Shown piece after piece: positions 1 to 11,316 of a DNA stretch of 64,000 bases. Source of the stretch: Pyrinomonadaceae bacterium (GTDB lineage Bacteria > Acidobacteriota > Blastocatellia > Pyrinomonadales > Pyrinomonadaceae); assembly GCA_019694355.1 (NCBI GenBank), contig JAIBCB010000006.1, positions 168,917-232,916 of the forward strand, read 5' to 3'. A program made the translations under genes and the position numbers. Numbering within the stretch: the first letter of the stretch is position 1; every line of letters begins with the position of its first letter. The notes beneath the pieces are model-generated. The model was not told the DNA's origin and searched no databases. It worked only from the letters and a program-made list of their open reading frames with translations.

Positions 1-38
1 TGATATGTTTCCATCGATCCCAAGATCCTCGAAGCATT

Positions 39-2405
39 ATGAAAAACCTCCGCGCTTTCGGTCTCCTCGTTGTTCTATTCACTCTCTGCGTTCTGTCCGT
101 CTCGGCAAAAGACCAGTGGGTTACGGTTCGCTCTCAGAACTTCTTCCTCATCGGCAACGCGTCCGAAAAGGACATTCGGAAAGTTGCTACGCAGATGGAG
201 CAGTTCCGAGCGACGTTTCGCCTCCTGTTCCCGAAGACCGCCCTTTCGTCCGCAAAGCGTACGAATATAGTGGTCTTCAAGAGCGAATCGGCCTACAAAC
301 CATTTCTGCCGCGTAGGAAGGACGGCAAAGCCGATACCGGGATCGCAGGGTATTTTCAGCCCGGCGAGGATGTCAACTACATTACGCTCTCGACCGAGGG
401 CGAGGACGAGGACACATTCAAGGTCATCTATCACGAATACGTTCACTACTTGATCGATTCCAGCTTCGGGCGATCGGAGATCCCTGCCTGGCTGAACGAA
501 GGCCTTGCGGAGTACTACTCGACCTTCAAGGTCGAAAACGGCAATGAGGTCTCGATCGGCTATCCGATCCTTGAACATGCGAACTTCCTTGCGGCCAATG
601 GACTTCTTGCTCTCGGCGACCTCTTCAATGCAAGCAACCGCGACATCCACGCGAACACCGGACGCGCTCGTCATGCCTTTTATGCGGAGTCGTGGGCTCT
701 GGTACATCTCCTGATGACTACGGGACGCAACTCGCTTCTATCTAAGTTCGTCGCCGGCCTCAATAACGATCTGCCGCCGGAACAGGCTTTCAAGGCCGCG
801 TTTGGTACTGGTTACGAGGATATGGAGAAGCAGCTCCGTAAATACGTAAGCCAGGGCAAGTTCAACTACCAGATCCTAACGCTCAAGGATCAGCTTGCTG
901 TCGCGTCCGGTCAAACGGTAACGCCGATCGATGACGCGCAGACAAACGCCTATCTCGGCGACCTTCTCTATCATTCGAACCGCCTTGCAGAGGCAGAAAC
1001 CTACCTTGCCAAAGCTCTCGCCGCCGATCCGAGATCAGTGCTCGCGAACACGGCGATGGGAATGAGCAAAGTGCGGCAGGAGAATTATGCAGAAGCCGAA
1101 AAATATCTTGATGCCGCGGTCTCAGGCGATGCGAATGACTACAAAGCTCTTTATTGGTACGCGACCCTGATAGTACGCGAAAGCACCAAAGGGCTTATGG
1201 GATCCGAGATCCCGCCCGAGAAGGCGAAGAAAGCTGCCGATCTGCTTGCGAGAGCGATCAAGATAAAACCTGATTCTGCCGAAAGCGCAGATATGCTTGC
1301 GTTCATTGCTCTCGTTCGACAAGAGGGCCTGGACAAGGCATTGACGGTCCTAAAGACCGCGCTCAATGCACAGCCCGGCAATCAGCGGCTCGCCTTGCGC
1401 ATCATCGACATCCTCCTCGCCAAGCAGCAATATGACGAGGCACTCGCATCCGCAAAGAAGATCGCGGCAAATTCTGAAAATGAAGAGATCGGCTCACGGG
1501 CACGGTCGCTGGTCGCTCGCCTTTCATCCTATCTAGAGCAAAAGCAGAATTTTGAGCGTCAGCGCGAGACCATGCGTGTTGCACAAGGAAGCGAGATGAC
1601 AGGCACGCTGTCCAAAGAAGATGCCGATCGAATGGCTCTAGCTGCCCGAAACTACGGGATCACCGAACAGCTGACGAAGCCGGGAGCGGATTCAGACGCC
1701 GCCATCGGCAACATTCGAAAGGTAACTTGCGCCAAAGGGATCCAAGTCAGTTTCGTTACGGGCGGCAAACAAATGCGGCTCGTTATGAAGGATTTTCAAG
1801 GACTCGAGTTGACGACCTATCTCCAGAACACGGTCGAATTCGGCTGTGACGCCGACTTCTCCACCCTCAAGGCTTATGTCGTCTTTCGCAAACCCGCAAA
1901 GCCGGGCAGTGATCCGGTCCTGACGTCCGTTGCCTTCCTTCCCGATGATTTTGAGATCGTTGACAAAATGCCCGGCAGCGTCGTGGAAACAACGCCCAAC
2001 GTTACCCGATCCGAAACATCAACGGACAATCAAGCCCCGAAACTGACGCGAAAGTATGGGGCGGCCGAACTTGATGCTATCAAGCAGAACCTTCGTAAAC
2101 CCGGTCCGGATGAGATCCGTGAGATCGGAACCATCCAAAAGCTTGTCTGCACGTCCGGCGACCCTGTTGTGCACTTTCAGACGAGGTCCGGCACTCTATT
2201 ACTGCTCACGCTTTCGAACGCTTCACAGCCAAAGATCACGCTATTCACCCGCGATCCATCTCAGAACAACTTTGGCTGCAATATGGCCGGCGGCGACCTC
2301 CCGGCGATCATCACCTATCGAAAAACCGCAGACCAAAATAAGCCAACGGCCGCCGGCCAGATCGTTTCCATCGAATTCGTGCCGAAGGAGATAACGATCG
2401 ACTAG
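39..2405 (+). CDS. Secreted peptidase-MA-like protein with TPRs
   Basis: The 788-residue product begins with a hydrophobic signal peptide (about residues 1-23, ending SVSA) and so is probably exported. Residues 132-136 read HEYVH, a gluzincin zinc motif, followed about 20 residues later by NEGLAEYY, which supplies the third ligand Glu; this layout matches the peptidase MA / DUF1570 group. From about residue 300 to 500 there are helical TPR-like repeats (AEAETYLAKALAADP, AEAEKYLDAAVSG). The last 250 residues hold two similar copies of a domain starting IRKVTC or IQKLVC. This suggests an internal duplication of unknown function. The substrate is unknown. Only 38 bases of upstream sequence are visible, so its operon context cannot be judged. 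Confidence 0.8.
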   Translation: MKNLRAFGLLVVLFTLCVLSVSAKDQWVTVRSQNFFLIGNASEKDIRKVATQMEQFRATFRLLFPKTALSSAKRTNIVVFKSESAYKPFLPRRKDGKADTGIAGYFQPGEDVNYITLSTEGEDEDTFKVIYHEYVHYLIDSSFGRSEIPAWLNEGLAEYYSTFKVENGNEVSIGYPILEHANFLAANGLLALGDLFNASNRDIHANTGRARHAFYAESWALVHLLMTTGRNSLLSKFVAGLNNDLPPEQAFKAAFGTGYEDMEKQLRKYVSQGKFNYQILTLKDQLAVASGQTVTPIDDAQTNAYLGDLLYHSNRLAEAETYLAKALAADPRSVLANTAMGMSKVRQENYAEAEKYLDAAVSGDANDYKALYWYATLIVRESTKGLMGSEIPPEKAKKAADLLARAIKIKPDSAESADMLAFIALVRQEGLDKALTVLKTALNAQPGNQRLALRIIDILLAKQQYDEALASAKKIAANSENEEIGSRARSLVARLSSYLEQKQNFERQRETMRVAQGSEMTGTLSKEDADRMALAARNYGITEQLTKPGADSDAAIGNIRKVTCAKGIQVSFVTGGKQMRLVMKDFQGLELTTYLQNTVEFGCDADFSTLKAYVVFRKPAKPGSDPVLTSVAFLPDDFEIVDKMPGSVVETTPNVTRSETSTDNQAPKLTRKYGAAELDAIKQNLRKPGPDEIREIGTIQKLVCTSGDPVVHFQTRSGTLLLLTLSNASQPKITLFTRDPSQNNFGCNMAGGDLPAIITYRKTADQNKPTAAGQIVSIEFVPKEITID

Positions 2406-2415
2406 CTACATCTGC

Positions 2416-2640
2416 CAGAACCGCCTGCATGAGCGGGCGGTCAGTCCCTGTCAGTACCGCCTGCGTCAGCGGGCGGTCAGCTTCTTGTCAGTACCACCTG
2501 CGGTAGCGGGTGGGTTGGCTCATATCAGTACCGTAGTCGGTGGGCGTCAGTACCACCTGCGGTAGCGGGTGGTCTTGTCAGAACCGGGAGCAGCAGCGAC
2601 CGGCCAGTTTTGTCAGAACCGGGAGCGATAGCGACTGGGT
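2416..2640. repeat. Interspersed palindromic repeat array (families A and B)
   Basis: Begins 10 bases after the stop of the peptidase gene. Family A copies have the core CCGCCTGCGTNAGCGGGCGG preceded by CAGAA or CAGTA; they lie at 2416-2444, 2452-2480, about 2489-2514 and 2548-2572, with a shortened copy at 2526-2550. Family B copies (CAGAACCGGGAGCGATAGCG then ACTGGGT) lie at 2579-2607 and 2613-2640. Family A folds into a GC-rich hairpin around TGCGT. The A3 and A4 copies carry paired changes (CCACC with GGGTGG), which preserve base pairing. The same families recur after recA and, inverted, near 40.2 kb. Confidence 0.85.
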
Positions 2641-2656
2641 GCTTAGACGGGGAACC

Positions 2657-2761
2657 TGAGATTTCAGATCTGGGATTTGAAATTTAGAATGTGAAATGTG
2701 AAATGTGAGATTTAGAATTTGAGATTTGAAATTTGGAATTTGGAATTTGAGATGTGAGAAC
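2657..2761. repeat. Degenerate 7-bp tandem repeat, 15 units
   Basis: Fifteen successive heptamers fit T-G-(A/G)-(A/G)-A-T-(T/G) without a single indel, for example TGAGATT, TGAAATT, TGGAATT and TGAAATG. The tract is AT-rich in otherwise GC-rich surroundings. Read on the minus strand it gives open frames of the type SNSKFQIS, which are a repeat artefact and not a gene. Similar period-7 tracts are seen in intergenic DNA of several environmental phyla; the function is unknown. Confidence 0.85.
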
Positions 2762-2858
2762 CGGGAACCAGAAATCGAGGGGGAAATTTGCTTACGCAAA
2801 GCTGCAGAGCGGCAAAGACGGAGCACGCACTCGGTAACGGACGAGGGTGTCCGCGTTC

Positions 2859-2902
2859 AAAAAAAGATCGTGAAGGCCGGATGCCTCCGACCATTCACGA
2901 TC
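2859..2902 (-). terminator. Rho-independent terminator of rho gene
   Basis: On the minus strand a 9-bp stem (GATCGTGAA pairing with TTCACGATC, plus strand 2866-2874 and 2894-2902) is followed directly by seven T residues (plus-strand A tract 2859-2865). It lies 30 bases past the rho stop codon. The loop region can pair further. Confidence 0.8.
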
Positions 2903-2931
2903 CGCGAACGACTATTTAGCGCGTTACGCCG

Positions 2932-4335
<1,404 letters not shown>

Positions 4336-4590
4336 TTTCTTAGTTCAACTGTTTAGAGATTGGATTTAAAAAGTAATATTGCGGTGATCGGGTCAAACGC
4401 CGTGAGAATGAGCAGAGACCAAAATGCGGAATTAAAAAGCTTCTCCGGCGGAGACAAGATACAAGTATGGAATTTTCGCAGTTGACAGTTACTGCGTTCT
4501 AGCCAAAATCCGGCTATATCAAGAAAGCCCTGAATTTAAGGGATTCCCCAGAGAATACACGATAAAAAAGACAAACGCAAGAAAAAAACA

Positions 4591-5172
4591 TCAAAAATCT
4601 GCGGTTGCCCGTCCGATCGTCGCCCAAAGGTCATCACGTCCGCGGCCAGTTTCCGCCGAAAAAGCTATTATTTCGGCTCCTTCGAACGTTTTCCGAATAG
4701 TTTTCAAAGATTTAGAAAGCTCATTGGCCGAAAGCTTATCGGCCTTGGTGGCGGCGACAACAAATGGCCTTTCGTTGACGACTAGCCATTCATTCAGCTG
4801 CTTGTCTAGGGCCGTCGGCTCGTGCCGCGAATCTACCAAATGTACGCAAAGTGCCAGCGTTTCCCGCTGCGTCAAATAATCTTCCGCCATCTTTCCCCAA
4901 TCGGCACGCATCGCCTTTGAGACCTTTGCGTAACCATAACCCGGCAGATCCGCAAAATAAAAAGCGTCGTTAATGAGAAAGAAATTGATCGACTGCGTAC
5001 GCCCGGGCGACGACGATGTTCGGGCAAGGCCGCGACGGGCGAGCAGCGAGTTTATCAAAGACGACTTCCCCACGTTCGAGCGTCCAAGGAATGCGATCTC
5101 CGGCCGCGGATCGCTGAGCCAATGCGACCGGTCGAACGCGCTCTTTATGAATTCAGCCGAGGTGACCTTCAT
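4591..5172 (-). CDS. engB: Ribosome biogenesis GTPase EngB/YsxC
   Basis: GTPase needed for assembly of the large ribosomal subunit. The 193-residue product shows G1 GRSNVGKS, G3 DLPGYG, G4 TKAD and the family start MKVTSAEFIKSA. The open frame continues upstream to 5316 but that part overlaps the end of lon, so the ATG at 5172 is used; this leaves 22 bases after the lon stop. The position directly behind lon matches the common lon-engB order in other bacteria, and co-transcription with lon is likely. Confidence 0.95.
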   Translation of the reverse strand: MKVTSAEFIKSAFDRSHWLSDPRPEIAFLGRSNVGKSSLINSLLARRGLARTSSSPGRTQSINFFLINDAFYFADLPGYGYAKVSKAMRADWGKMAEDYLTQRETLALCVHLVDSRHEPTALDKQLNEWLVVNERPFVVAATKADKLSANELSKSLKTIRKTFEGAEIIAFSAETGRGRDDLWATIGRATADF

Positions 5173-5194
5173 TTTGCGGCAGCGTAAAAAAGCC

Positions 5195-7618
5195 CTATTC
5201 GACCACCGCCGTAATGTCACCGCTTGTTTGATCAGGCGCCCATATTTGCGGCAGGTCTGCGGCGACCTCCGAATCTTGCGCATCGAGCGCATGGCGGAGA
5301 ACTTCATCGATATCATCGACGATGTTTATCGTGAGATCGTCCTTGACCTCGGCCGGAATGTCGGCAAGATCCTTCTCGTTATCACGCGGAATGACGAGCG
5401 TCGTAAGCCCGAATCGGTGTGCCGCGAGCATCTTTTCCTTTAAGCCCCCGATCGGCAGCACCTTGCCTCGCAGTGTGATCTCGCCTGTCATCGCAACGTC
5501 GCCTCGGACGCGCTTGCCCGTCAAGGCCGACACCATCGCGACGGCCATCGTAATGCCCGCAGAAGGCCCGTCTTTCGGGATCGCACCTTCCGGCACGTGA
5601 ATATGAAGATCCTTTTCGCGAAAATCGGTCGAGTCAATGCCTAAACGTTCGGCTCTCGAACGTACGCACGTAAGAGCCGCACGTGCAGACTCCTGCATCA
5701 CTTCGCCAAGTTTGCCTGTAAGCGTAATGTCGCCCTTTCCCTTGACGAGCGTCGCTTCGACCTGAAGCACGTCGCCGCCGACCTCGGTCCATGCAAGGCC
5801 GTTAACGAGGCCGACCTCGCTTTCTTTTGCGATGTCCTGTTTGCGGTATTTGACGGTGCCGAGAAGTTCACGCACCTTCGCGGCATCGAGCACGACACTG
5901 CTTCCGGCGGGCAAAAGCCCTGCAACGGATTTCCTCGCGATCTTCCGCAGGCACGAACCGATCTGACGCTCAAGCGTCCGGACGCCTGATTCGCGTGTGT
6001 AATGCCGTATCAGGTCGAGAATTCCCTCGTCCGTGAACGCCACGGCTTTTGGATCTATGCCGGTGTTCTCGCACTGTTTCGGGATCAAATGCCGCTTTGC
6101 GATCTCCGTCTTTTCGCGTTCGGTATAGCCGGAAAGGTTCAGTATCTCCAGCCGATCCTGGAGCGGAGCCGGGATCGAATGCAGGACATTTGCCGTCGCA
6201 ATGAAGAACACGCTCGAAAGGTCGTAATCTACATCCAAATAGTGGTCGCGGAACGTGCAGTTCTGCTCTGGATCGAGTACCTCAAGCAACGCCGCACTCG
6301 GGTCGCCTCGATAATCGCGGCCGAGTTTATCGACCTCGTCGAGCAGGATCACGGGATTGACCGTTCCTGCTCGCTTTAGCAGCTGAATGACCTGGCCCGG
6401 CATCGAGCCAATGTATGTTCGTCTGTGGCCGCGGATCTCGGCCTCATCATGAACACCGCCAAGTGCCATTCGCACAAACTTGCGGCCTGTGGCGTTCGCT
6501 ATCGACTTGCCCAAAGATGTCTTACCGACTCCCGGAGCACCGACGAAACAAAGGATCGTGCCCTTTGGATTTTTTACTAGCTGGCGAACGGCAAGGAATT
6601 CGAGAATGCGTTCTTTGATCTTTTCGAGCCCAAAATGATCCTCGTTCAGTGTGGTTTCGGCCTCGCTAAGATCGTCAACCTCTTCGCTGCGGGCCTGCCA
6701 CGGCACATTCACAAGCCAGTCGATATACGTGCGGCTGACGGTGCCTTCTGCGGACATCGGCGGCATTGACTCAAGACGCGCAAATTCCTGCATAGCCTTG
6801 TCCTTTGCCTCGGCCGTCATTCCGGCTTCCTCGATCTTCTTCTTCAGTTCGTCGAGATCGGCCTTTTCGTCCTTGCGGCCAAGTTCCTTGTGGATGGCCT
6901 TGATCTGTTCGTTCAGATAATACTCGCGCTGATGCTTGTCCATCGCCTTCTTCGTTCGCGAATGGATGTTGCGGTCAAGCTGCCGCTTTTCGATCTCAGC
7001 TTCCAGCGACCCGATGATCGCCGTCAAACGATCCTGAACGCTGACAAGCTCAAGGATGGCCTGTTTATCTTCGACCGAAACGCGCAGGTGCGATGCCATC
7101 GAATCTGCGATCTGCGTCGCTGAAACCCCGCGAAGGCTCGAATGAAGGGCGTCGGTATATGCGTCCGGCGAAACACGCATCAAGTTCTCGATAAGAGCGT
7201 GAACGCGTTGCAGCGAACCGTCGGTTCGATAACCTGATTCGTCCGTCGAGGCAAGTCGGCGAATATACGCGTAAAGAATGCCGTCGGGGTCGGACTCTAC
7301 GCGGAGAGAGCGTCCGCGTTCGCGACCCTCTACAACGACCTTTATCTGCCCGTTATCCTGACGCTGTGCCTGGACGATACGCCCGAGCGTGCCGGTTCGA
7401 TATATCTGATCCGGCGTCGGTTCATCGACCGTCGCATCGTGTTGGGTTGCGAGAAAAATGTGCCTATCGCCGGACATCGCCCGCTCCAAAGCTGCGACAG
7501 ACGATGGACGCCCGATCTTGAACGCGACCTTCGTGAACGGAAAGATCACAACATCACGTATCGGGACCATCGGGAAACGCTCCACGTCCGAAGGCATTTG
7601 ATCTGAAAATTCCTGCAT
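5195..7618 (-). CDS. lon: ATP-dependent protease Lon (La)
   Basis: Cytosolic AAA+ serine protease that degrades misfolded and regulatory proteins. The 807-residue product has the N-terminal substrate domain ([14 protein letters not shown]), the AAA+ module with Walker [10 protein letters not shown] near residue 365, and the C-terminal protease domain with the Ser-Lys dyad: Ser686 in [10 protein letters not shown] and Lys729 in GGLKEKML, the 43-residue spacing expected for the family. The C-terminal tail of about 40 residues is less conserved. It lies 213 bases downstream of clpX, a gap that contains its likely promoter and an inverted motif shared with recA. Confidence 0.97.
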   Translation of the reverse strand: MQEFSDQMPSDVERFPMVPIRDVVIFPFTKVAFKIGRPSSVAALERAMSGDRHIFLATQHDATVDEPTPDQIYRTGTLGRIVQAQRQDNGQIKVVVEGRERGRSLRVESDPDGILYAYIRRLASTDESGYRTDGSLQRVHALIENLMRVSPDAYTDALHSSLRGVSATQIADSMASHLRVSVEDKQAILELVSVQDRLTAIIGSLEAEIEKRQLDRNIHSRTKKAMDKHQREYYLNEQIKAIHKELGRKDEKADLDELKKKIEEAGMTAEAKDKAMQEFARLESMPPMSAEGTVSRTYIDWLVNVPWQARSEEVDDLSEAETTLNEDHFGLEKIKERILEFLAVRQLVKNPKGTILCFVGAPGVGKTSLGKSIANATGRKFVRMALGGVHDEAEIRGHRRTYIGSMPGQVIQLLKRAGTVNPVILLDEVDKLGRDYRGDPSAALLEVLDPEQNCTFRDHYLDVDYDLSSVFFIATANVLHSIPAPLQDRLEILNLSGYTEREKTEIAKRHLIPKQCENTGIDPKAVAFTDEGILDLIRHYTRESGVRTLERQIGSCLRKIARKSVAGLLPAGSSVVLDAAKVRELLGTVKYRKQDIAKESEVGLVNGLAWTEVGGDVLQVEATLVKGKGDITLTGKLGEVMQESARAALTCVRSRAERLGIDSTDFREKDLHIHVPEGAIPKDGPSAGITMAVAMVSALTGKRVRGDVAMTGEITLRGKVLPIGGLKEKMLAAHRFGLTTLVIPRDNEKDLADIPAEVKDDLTINIVDDIDEVLRHALDAQDSEVAADLPQIWAPDQTSGDITAVVE

Positions 7619-7684
7619 ACGCTTTGGGGAAAACGAGGCTAAAAAACCTGGGACGATCCGCTCGCTTGCTGTCGGTATAAATCT

Positions 7685-7724
7685 ATTTACTCAAACCGAC
7701 GGAGAAAATGCAATCATTTTGCAT
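7685..7724 (-). promoter_or_regulatory. Putative lon promoter with TGCAA-N5-TTGCA operator-like site
   Basis: Read on the minus strand: TGCAA, five bases, TTGCA (plus strand 7710-7724), a perfect inverted repeat. The second half-site plus one T gives TTGCAT (7709-7714), which can serve as a -35; TAAATA lies 18 bases further (7685-7690) as a -10. The same half-site architecture, again overlapping TTGCAT, occurs before recA. A second weak inverted repeat (GTCGGT with ACCGAC, 7672-7677 and 7696-7701) surrounds the -10. No transcript data. Confidence 0.45.
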
Positions 7725-7831
7725 TCAAATAACAGCAAACCGCCAACTTTTTTATACGTTTAATGGCAGAAATAAATGCCTATTGCGCGGGAGTTTCTAT
7801 TTTTATTTTAGCACAGCACGGCGGGCGGCCA

Positions 7832-9079
7832 TCAAGCTGCTTCTTCTTGTCGCGTATCGACGACCTCAAAGACGGGAGCCTTTCGCTCGACCATCTCTTT
7901 TGTAACAACGATCTCTTTAATGTTCCCCTGGGTCGGCAGAACATACATCGGGTCAAGAAGTATCTCTTCGAGGATCATCATAAGCCCGCGCGCACCGACC
8001 TTTCGTTTGTGCGCCTCCTGTGCGACGGCAAGGAGTGCTCCTTCGGTGAACTTGATGCCGATATTATCGAACTCGAACTTCTTCTGATACTGCTTGATAA
8101 GAGCATTCTTCGGCTCGGTGAGTATCTTGACGAGCGCCGATGAATCGAGTTCGTCCAGCGTGCCGATCACCGGAAGACGGCCGACGAATTCAGGAATAAG
8201 GCCGTATTGAATGAGATCGACCGGTTCGAGCTTCTTTATCGAATCGATATGCCGCTGTTTGTTGCTCTTGACGTCAGCCTGGAAGCCAAGCGATTTGTTG
8301 CGAAAGCGCTTTTCGACGACCTTTTCAAGGCCGATGAACGCACCGCCGCAAATGAACAAGATATTCGTCGTATCGAGCTGCTGAAAATCCTGTTGCGGGT
8401 GTTTTCTGCCGCCGCCGACCGGAATATTCGCGACCGTGCCTTCGAGTATCTTGAGCAGAGCCTGCTGGACGCCCTCGCCCGAAACGTCGCGTGTGATCGA
8501 CGGGTTGTCGTCCTTCCTGCAGATCTTATCGATCTCGTCGATGTAGATGATCCCGTGCTGAGCCTTTTCGAGGTCGCCGCCCGCGGCCTGAACAAGACGG
8601 TTAAGTATATTTTCGACATCCTCGCCGACATAACCGGCCTCGGTGAGGCTCGTTGCGTCAACGATGCAGAACGGTACGCTCAAAACCCGCGCAAGCGTCT
8701 GTGCGAGCAACGTTTTCCCCGTCCCCGTAGGGCCGATCAGCAAGATATTCGACTTTTGAAGTTCGACATCCGAACGTCTTTTCGCAAGCTCAAGACGCTT
8801 ATAGTGCTGATAAACCGCGACCGAAAGCCTCTTTTTCGGTTCATCTTGCCCGATCACATATTCGTCGAGGATGGCCTTGATCTCGGTCGGTTTCGGAAGG
8901 TTGGCACGCGTCGAGATCGTGTCGGTCCGCTCATCGTCGTTTATGATCTCATTACAGATATCTATGCACTCATTGCACACGTAAACGCCCGGCCCCGCAA
9001 TAAGTTTGCGGACATCATTCTGCGATTTCCCGCAGAAGGAACACGACAGTAATTCTTCCGGACGATTGAAATGAGGCAT
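7832..9079 (-). CDS. clpX: ATP-dependent Clp protease ATP-binding subunit ClpX
   Basis: AAA+ unfoldase that delivers proteins to ClpP. The 415-residue product opens with the four-cysteine zinc-binding domain (Cys13, 16, 35, 38: C-X2-C-X18-C-X2-C), then Walker A GPTGTGKT, Walker [11 protein letters not shown], the pore loop GYVGEDVE and the ClpP-docking IGF-like loop region. All elements of a functional ClpX are present. It starts 19 bases after the clpP stop, as in the usual tig-clpP-clpX operon. Confidence 0.98.
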   Translation of the reverse strand: MPHFNRPEELLSCSFCGKSQNDVRKLIAGPGVYVCNECIDICNEIINDDERTDTISTRANLPKPTEIKAILDEYVIGQDEPKKRLSVAVYQHYKRLELAKRRSDVELQKSNILLIGPTGTGKTLLAQTLARVLSVPFCIVDATSLTEAGYVGEDVENILNRLVQAAGGDLEKAQHGIIYIDEIDKICRKDDNPSITRDVSGEGVQQALLKILEGTVANIPVGGGRKHPQQDFQQLDTTNILFICGGAFIGLEKVVEKRFRNKSLGFQADVKSNKQRHIDSIKKLEPVDLIQYGLIPEFVGRLPVIGTLDELDSSALVKILTEPKNALIKQYQKKFEFDNIGIKFTEGALLAVAQEAHKRKVGARGLMMILEEILLDPMYVLPTQGNIKEIVVTKEMVERKAPVFEVVDTRQEEAA

Positions 9080-9098
9080 ATTTCTTACTACTTCCCGC

Positions 9099-9686
9099 TT
9101 ACTTATCCCGATGCTCGATGACCTCGTCGATCAGGCCATATTCTTTTGCCTGTACAGGCGTCAAAATACGATCGCGTTCGACATCCTTCTCGACCTGTTC
9201 GAAGGTCTGTCCCGAATGATGTGCGATGAGCCTTGAGGTCATTTCACGCATTCTAAGGATCTCTTCGGCCATGATGCGGACATCAGTTGCCTGGCCTTGT
9301 GCTCCGCCTGATGGCTGATGGATAAGGATACGCGAATGCGGCAATGCAAACCGCTTTCCGTGTGTACCGGCCGTCAGGAGAAGAGCTCCCATCGATGCAC
9401 ATTGTCCGACACAGATCGTCGTTACATCGTTTTTGATGAACTGCATCGTGTCATAGATGGCCATTCCGGCAGTGATCGAACCGCCGGGCGAGTTTATGTA
9501 GAGATTGATGTCGCGTTCCGGATCTTCCGCCTCAAGGAAAAGAAGCTGGGCGACGATCAAATTGGCGATCTGGTCATCGATCGGCGTTCCAATAAAAATA
9601 ATACTGTCTTTGAGCAGACGAGAATAGATGTCGAAGGCCCGTTCGCCCCGCGACGTCTGCTCCACAACCATCGGTACAAGTGCCAT
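9099..9686 (-). CDS. clpP: ATP-dependent Clp protease proteolytic subunit ClpP
   Basis: Serine peptidase that forms the tetradecameric chamber working with ClpX. The 195-residue protein aligns end to end with ClpP1-type subunits: catalytic Ser98 (GQCASMGA), His123 (ILIHQPSGG) and Asp172 (ERDRIL), the same numbering as Bacillus subtilis ClpP. There is essentially no propeptide. The gene is separated from tig by 136 AT-rich bases, which could hold an internal promoter, and is followed closely by clpX. Confidence 0.98.
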   Translation of the reverse strand: MALVPMVVEQTSRGERAFDIYSRLLKDSIIFIGTPIDDQIANLIVAQLLFLEAEDPERDINLYINSPGGSITAGMAIYDTMQFIKNDVTTICVGQCASMGALLLTAGTHGKRFALPHSRILIHQPSGGAQGQATDVRIMAEEILRMREMTSRLIAHHSGQTFEQVEKDVERDRILTPVQAKEYGLIDEVIEHRDK

Positions 9687-9822
9687 AGAGTTGAATTTCG
9701 GTTTCTTCCGGAAAAAACTTCAATATATGAAGTAAAAAGTTAAGTAATTCGCGATAAATCGTTGAAACGACTGCCGTTCTTGGATTTTATCGTTTTTTCG
9801 ATCAATTGCAAGCCTTAAATAT

Positions 9823-11253
9823 CTAGGCTTCTTTTGCCGCCTTTTTCTTCGGTGCGGCCTTCTTTTTCTTCGGCTTCTCTTCGGAAGCCGTCTCACCTGC
9901 CGCTGCCCTTTCATCCGCAGCCGCTAATGCGGCCGCTTCGTCTATCCATTCACCGCCGCTGATCTTTGCCGCACTTACGACCGCCTCGATCGTCTTCCGG
10001 GTCCTCAGATTATTGCGAATATTATCGAGACCGCCCTGTTTTTCGAGCGATTCGCGTATCTCTTTCGGCGGAACACGGTAGTATTCCGCGAGCTTGCCAA
10101 CCTCTTCATCGACCTCGGCCTCATCGACCGATACTTTCTCGGCCTCGGCGATCTTATCGAGCAAAATAGCACCACGGACATCGCGCTCGGCCTGCGTCCG
10201 CATATTTGAATAAGCAAGCTCAATAAAATCTTTCTGAACCTTTGACGGGTCGATCCCTCGGTTTTGGAGATCGTGGGCAAAGTTATTCAAAAGGTTTCGC
10301 GCCTGATTCTCGATCAGAGCGTTCGGCACCTCGAACTTATTATCTTCGATGACCTTCGCCATCACATCGTTGCGAACGCGGGCATCCGCATCTGCAGCCG
10401 CCATCTTCTCAACGTCCGCACGCAGACGCGTTCGCAGGTCGGCAAGCGATTCATAGCCTTCGTCGAGGCTCTTTGCCCAGTCGTCATTCAGTTCAGGAAC
10501 TTCGGAGCGGCCGACAGACTTGACCTTTGCCTTGTAATGAACCGTCTTTCCGGCGAGAGCTTCCGAAGAGAAATTCTCAGGATATTCGACCGTAAATGCC
10601 TTTTCCTGGTCTTCGCTCACGCCGACAAGATTGTCAGTGAAGGCAGCTTCGATCATTTCGCTGCCGAGAACGACCTCAAGGTCTTGAGCGGTGATCGGGT
10701 CTTCATCGGGTGCGTCGTCAAACTTACCCTCAAGATCGACAACGACCGTGTCCCCAAGGTCCGATGCCCGGCCTTCGACCGGGATCAAGGCGGCTTCATG
10801 CTTTAGACGGTCGTTGATCAGATCTTCGACCTCGGTTTCGCCAATAGGACGTACGCGGCGCGTTATCTCGATCCCCTTATAATCCGGCGTCGCAACTTCA
10901 GGCATCACCTCGACGTGAACGTGCAGCGAAAGGGCCTCCGAACCGTTGACCTTTACCGTTTCCGGGTTCTCCAGATGCAAATGCGGCTCCGTCAAGGGCG
11001 TAAGATCGTGTTCGCGTATGGCATCCGTCACCTTTGCAGGCACGACGGTTTGCAGCACTTCCGAGCGGATCTCTTCCTTGTATCGGATCTTTACCACATC
11101 GGCAGGTGCAAAGCCTTTCCGAAAGCCCGGCACGGACGCTCTTTTCGCGTATTTCGCGACGGCCTTACCGTAGGCGGCCTTCACCGTCTCGGCGTCAATT
11201 TCTATGTGGATCTCTCGTTGGGTCGGTGAAACTTCTTTTAACTCGGTCTTCAT
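9823..11253 (-). CDS. tig: Trigger factor
   Basis: Ribosome-bound chaperone and peptidyl-prolyl isomerase acting on nascent chains. The 476-residue product has the ribosome-docking signature GFRKGFAP near residue 45, the FKBP-type domain (GDTVVVDLEGKF around residue 165) and the helical C-domain. Unusual is the extra C-terminal tail, rich in Ala, Lys and Glu and ending KPKKKKAAPKKKAAKEA, which goes beyond the normal end of the fold. First gene of the tig-clpP-clpX-lon-engB run. Confidence 0.95.
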   Translation of the reverse strand: MKTELKEVSPTQREIHIEIDAETVKAAYGKAVAKYAKRASVPGFRKGFAPADVVKIRYKEEIRSEVLQTVVPAKVTDAIREHDLTPLTEPHLHLENPETVKVNGSEALSLHVHVEVMPEVATPDYKGIEITRRVRPIGETEVEDLINDRLKHEAALIPVEGRASDLGDTVVVDLEGKFDDAPDEDPITAQDLEVVLGSEMIEAAFTDNLVGVSEDQEKAFTVEYPENFSSEALAGKTVHYKAKVKSVGRSEVPELNDDWAKSLDEGYESLADLRTRLRADVEKMAAADADARVRNDVMAKVIEDNKFEVPNALIENQARNLLNNFAHDLQNRGIDPSKVQKDFIELAYSNMRTQAERDVRGAILLDKIAEAEKVSVDEAEVDEEVGKLAEYYRVPPKEIRESLEKQGGLDNIRNNLRTRKTIEAVVSAAKISGGEWIDEAAALAAADERAAAGETASEEKPKKKKAAPKKKAAKEA

Positions 11254-11316
11254 CTAAAAAAAGGATAGCCAAAGGAGCGAAACTTGTCGAACCACAAGTT
11301 CGCTAAAAGCCGACTG

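Noticed and set aside
2416..2640. CRISPR array
   Set aside because: Repeats are variable palindromes with short irregular gaps, not identical repeats with unique spacers; no cas gene nearby.
2578..2894. Minus-strand open frames with repeated SNSKFQIS-like text
   Set aside because: They are read-through of the period-7 DNA tract and palindromic repeats; no start signals or family features.
8207..9052. 281-residue plus-strand frame
   Set aside because: Antisense shadow of clpX.
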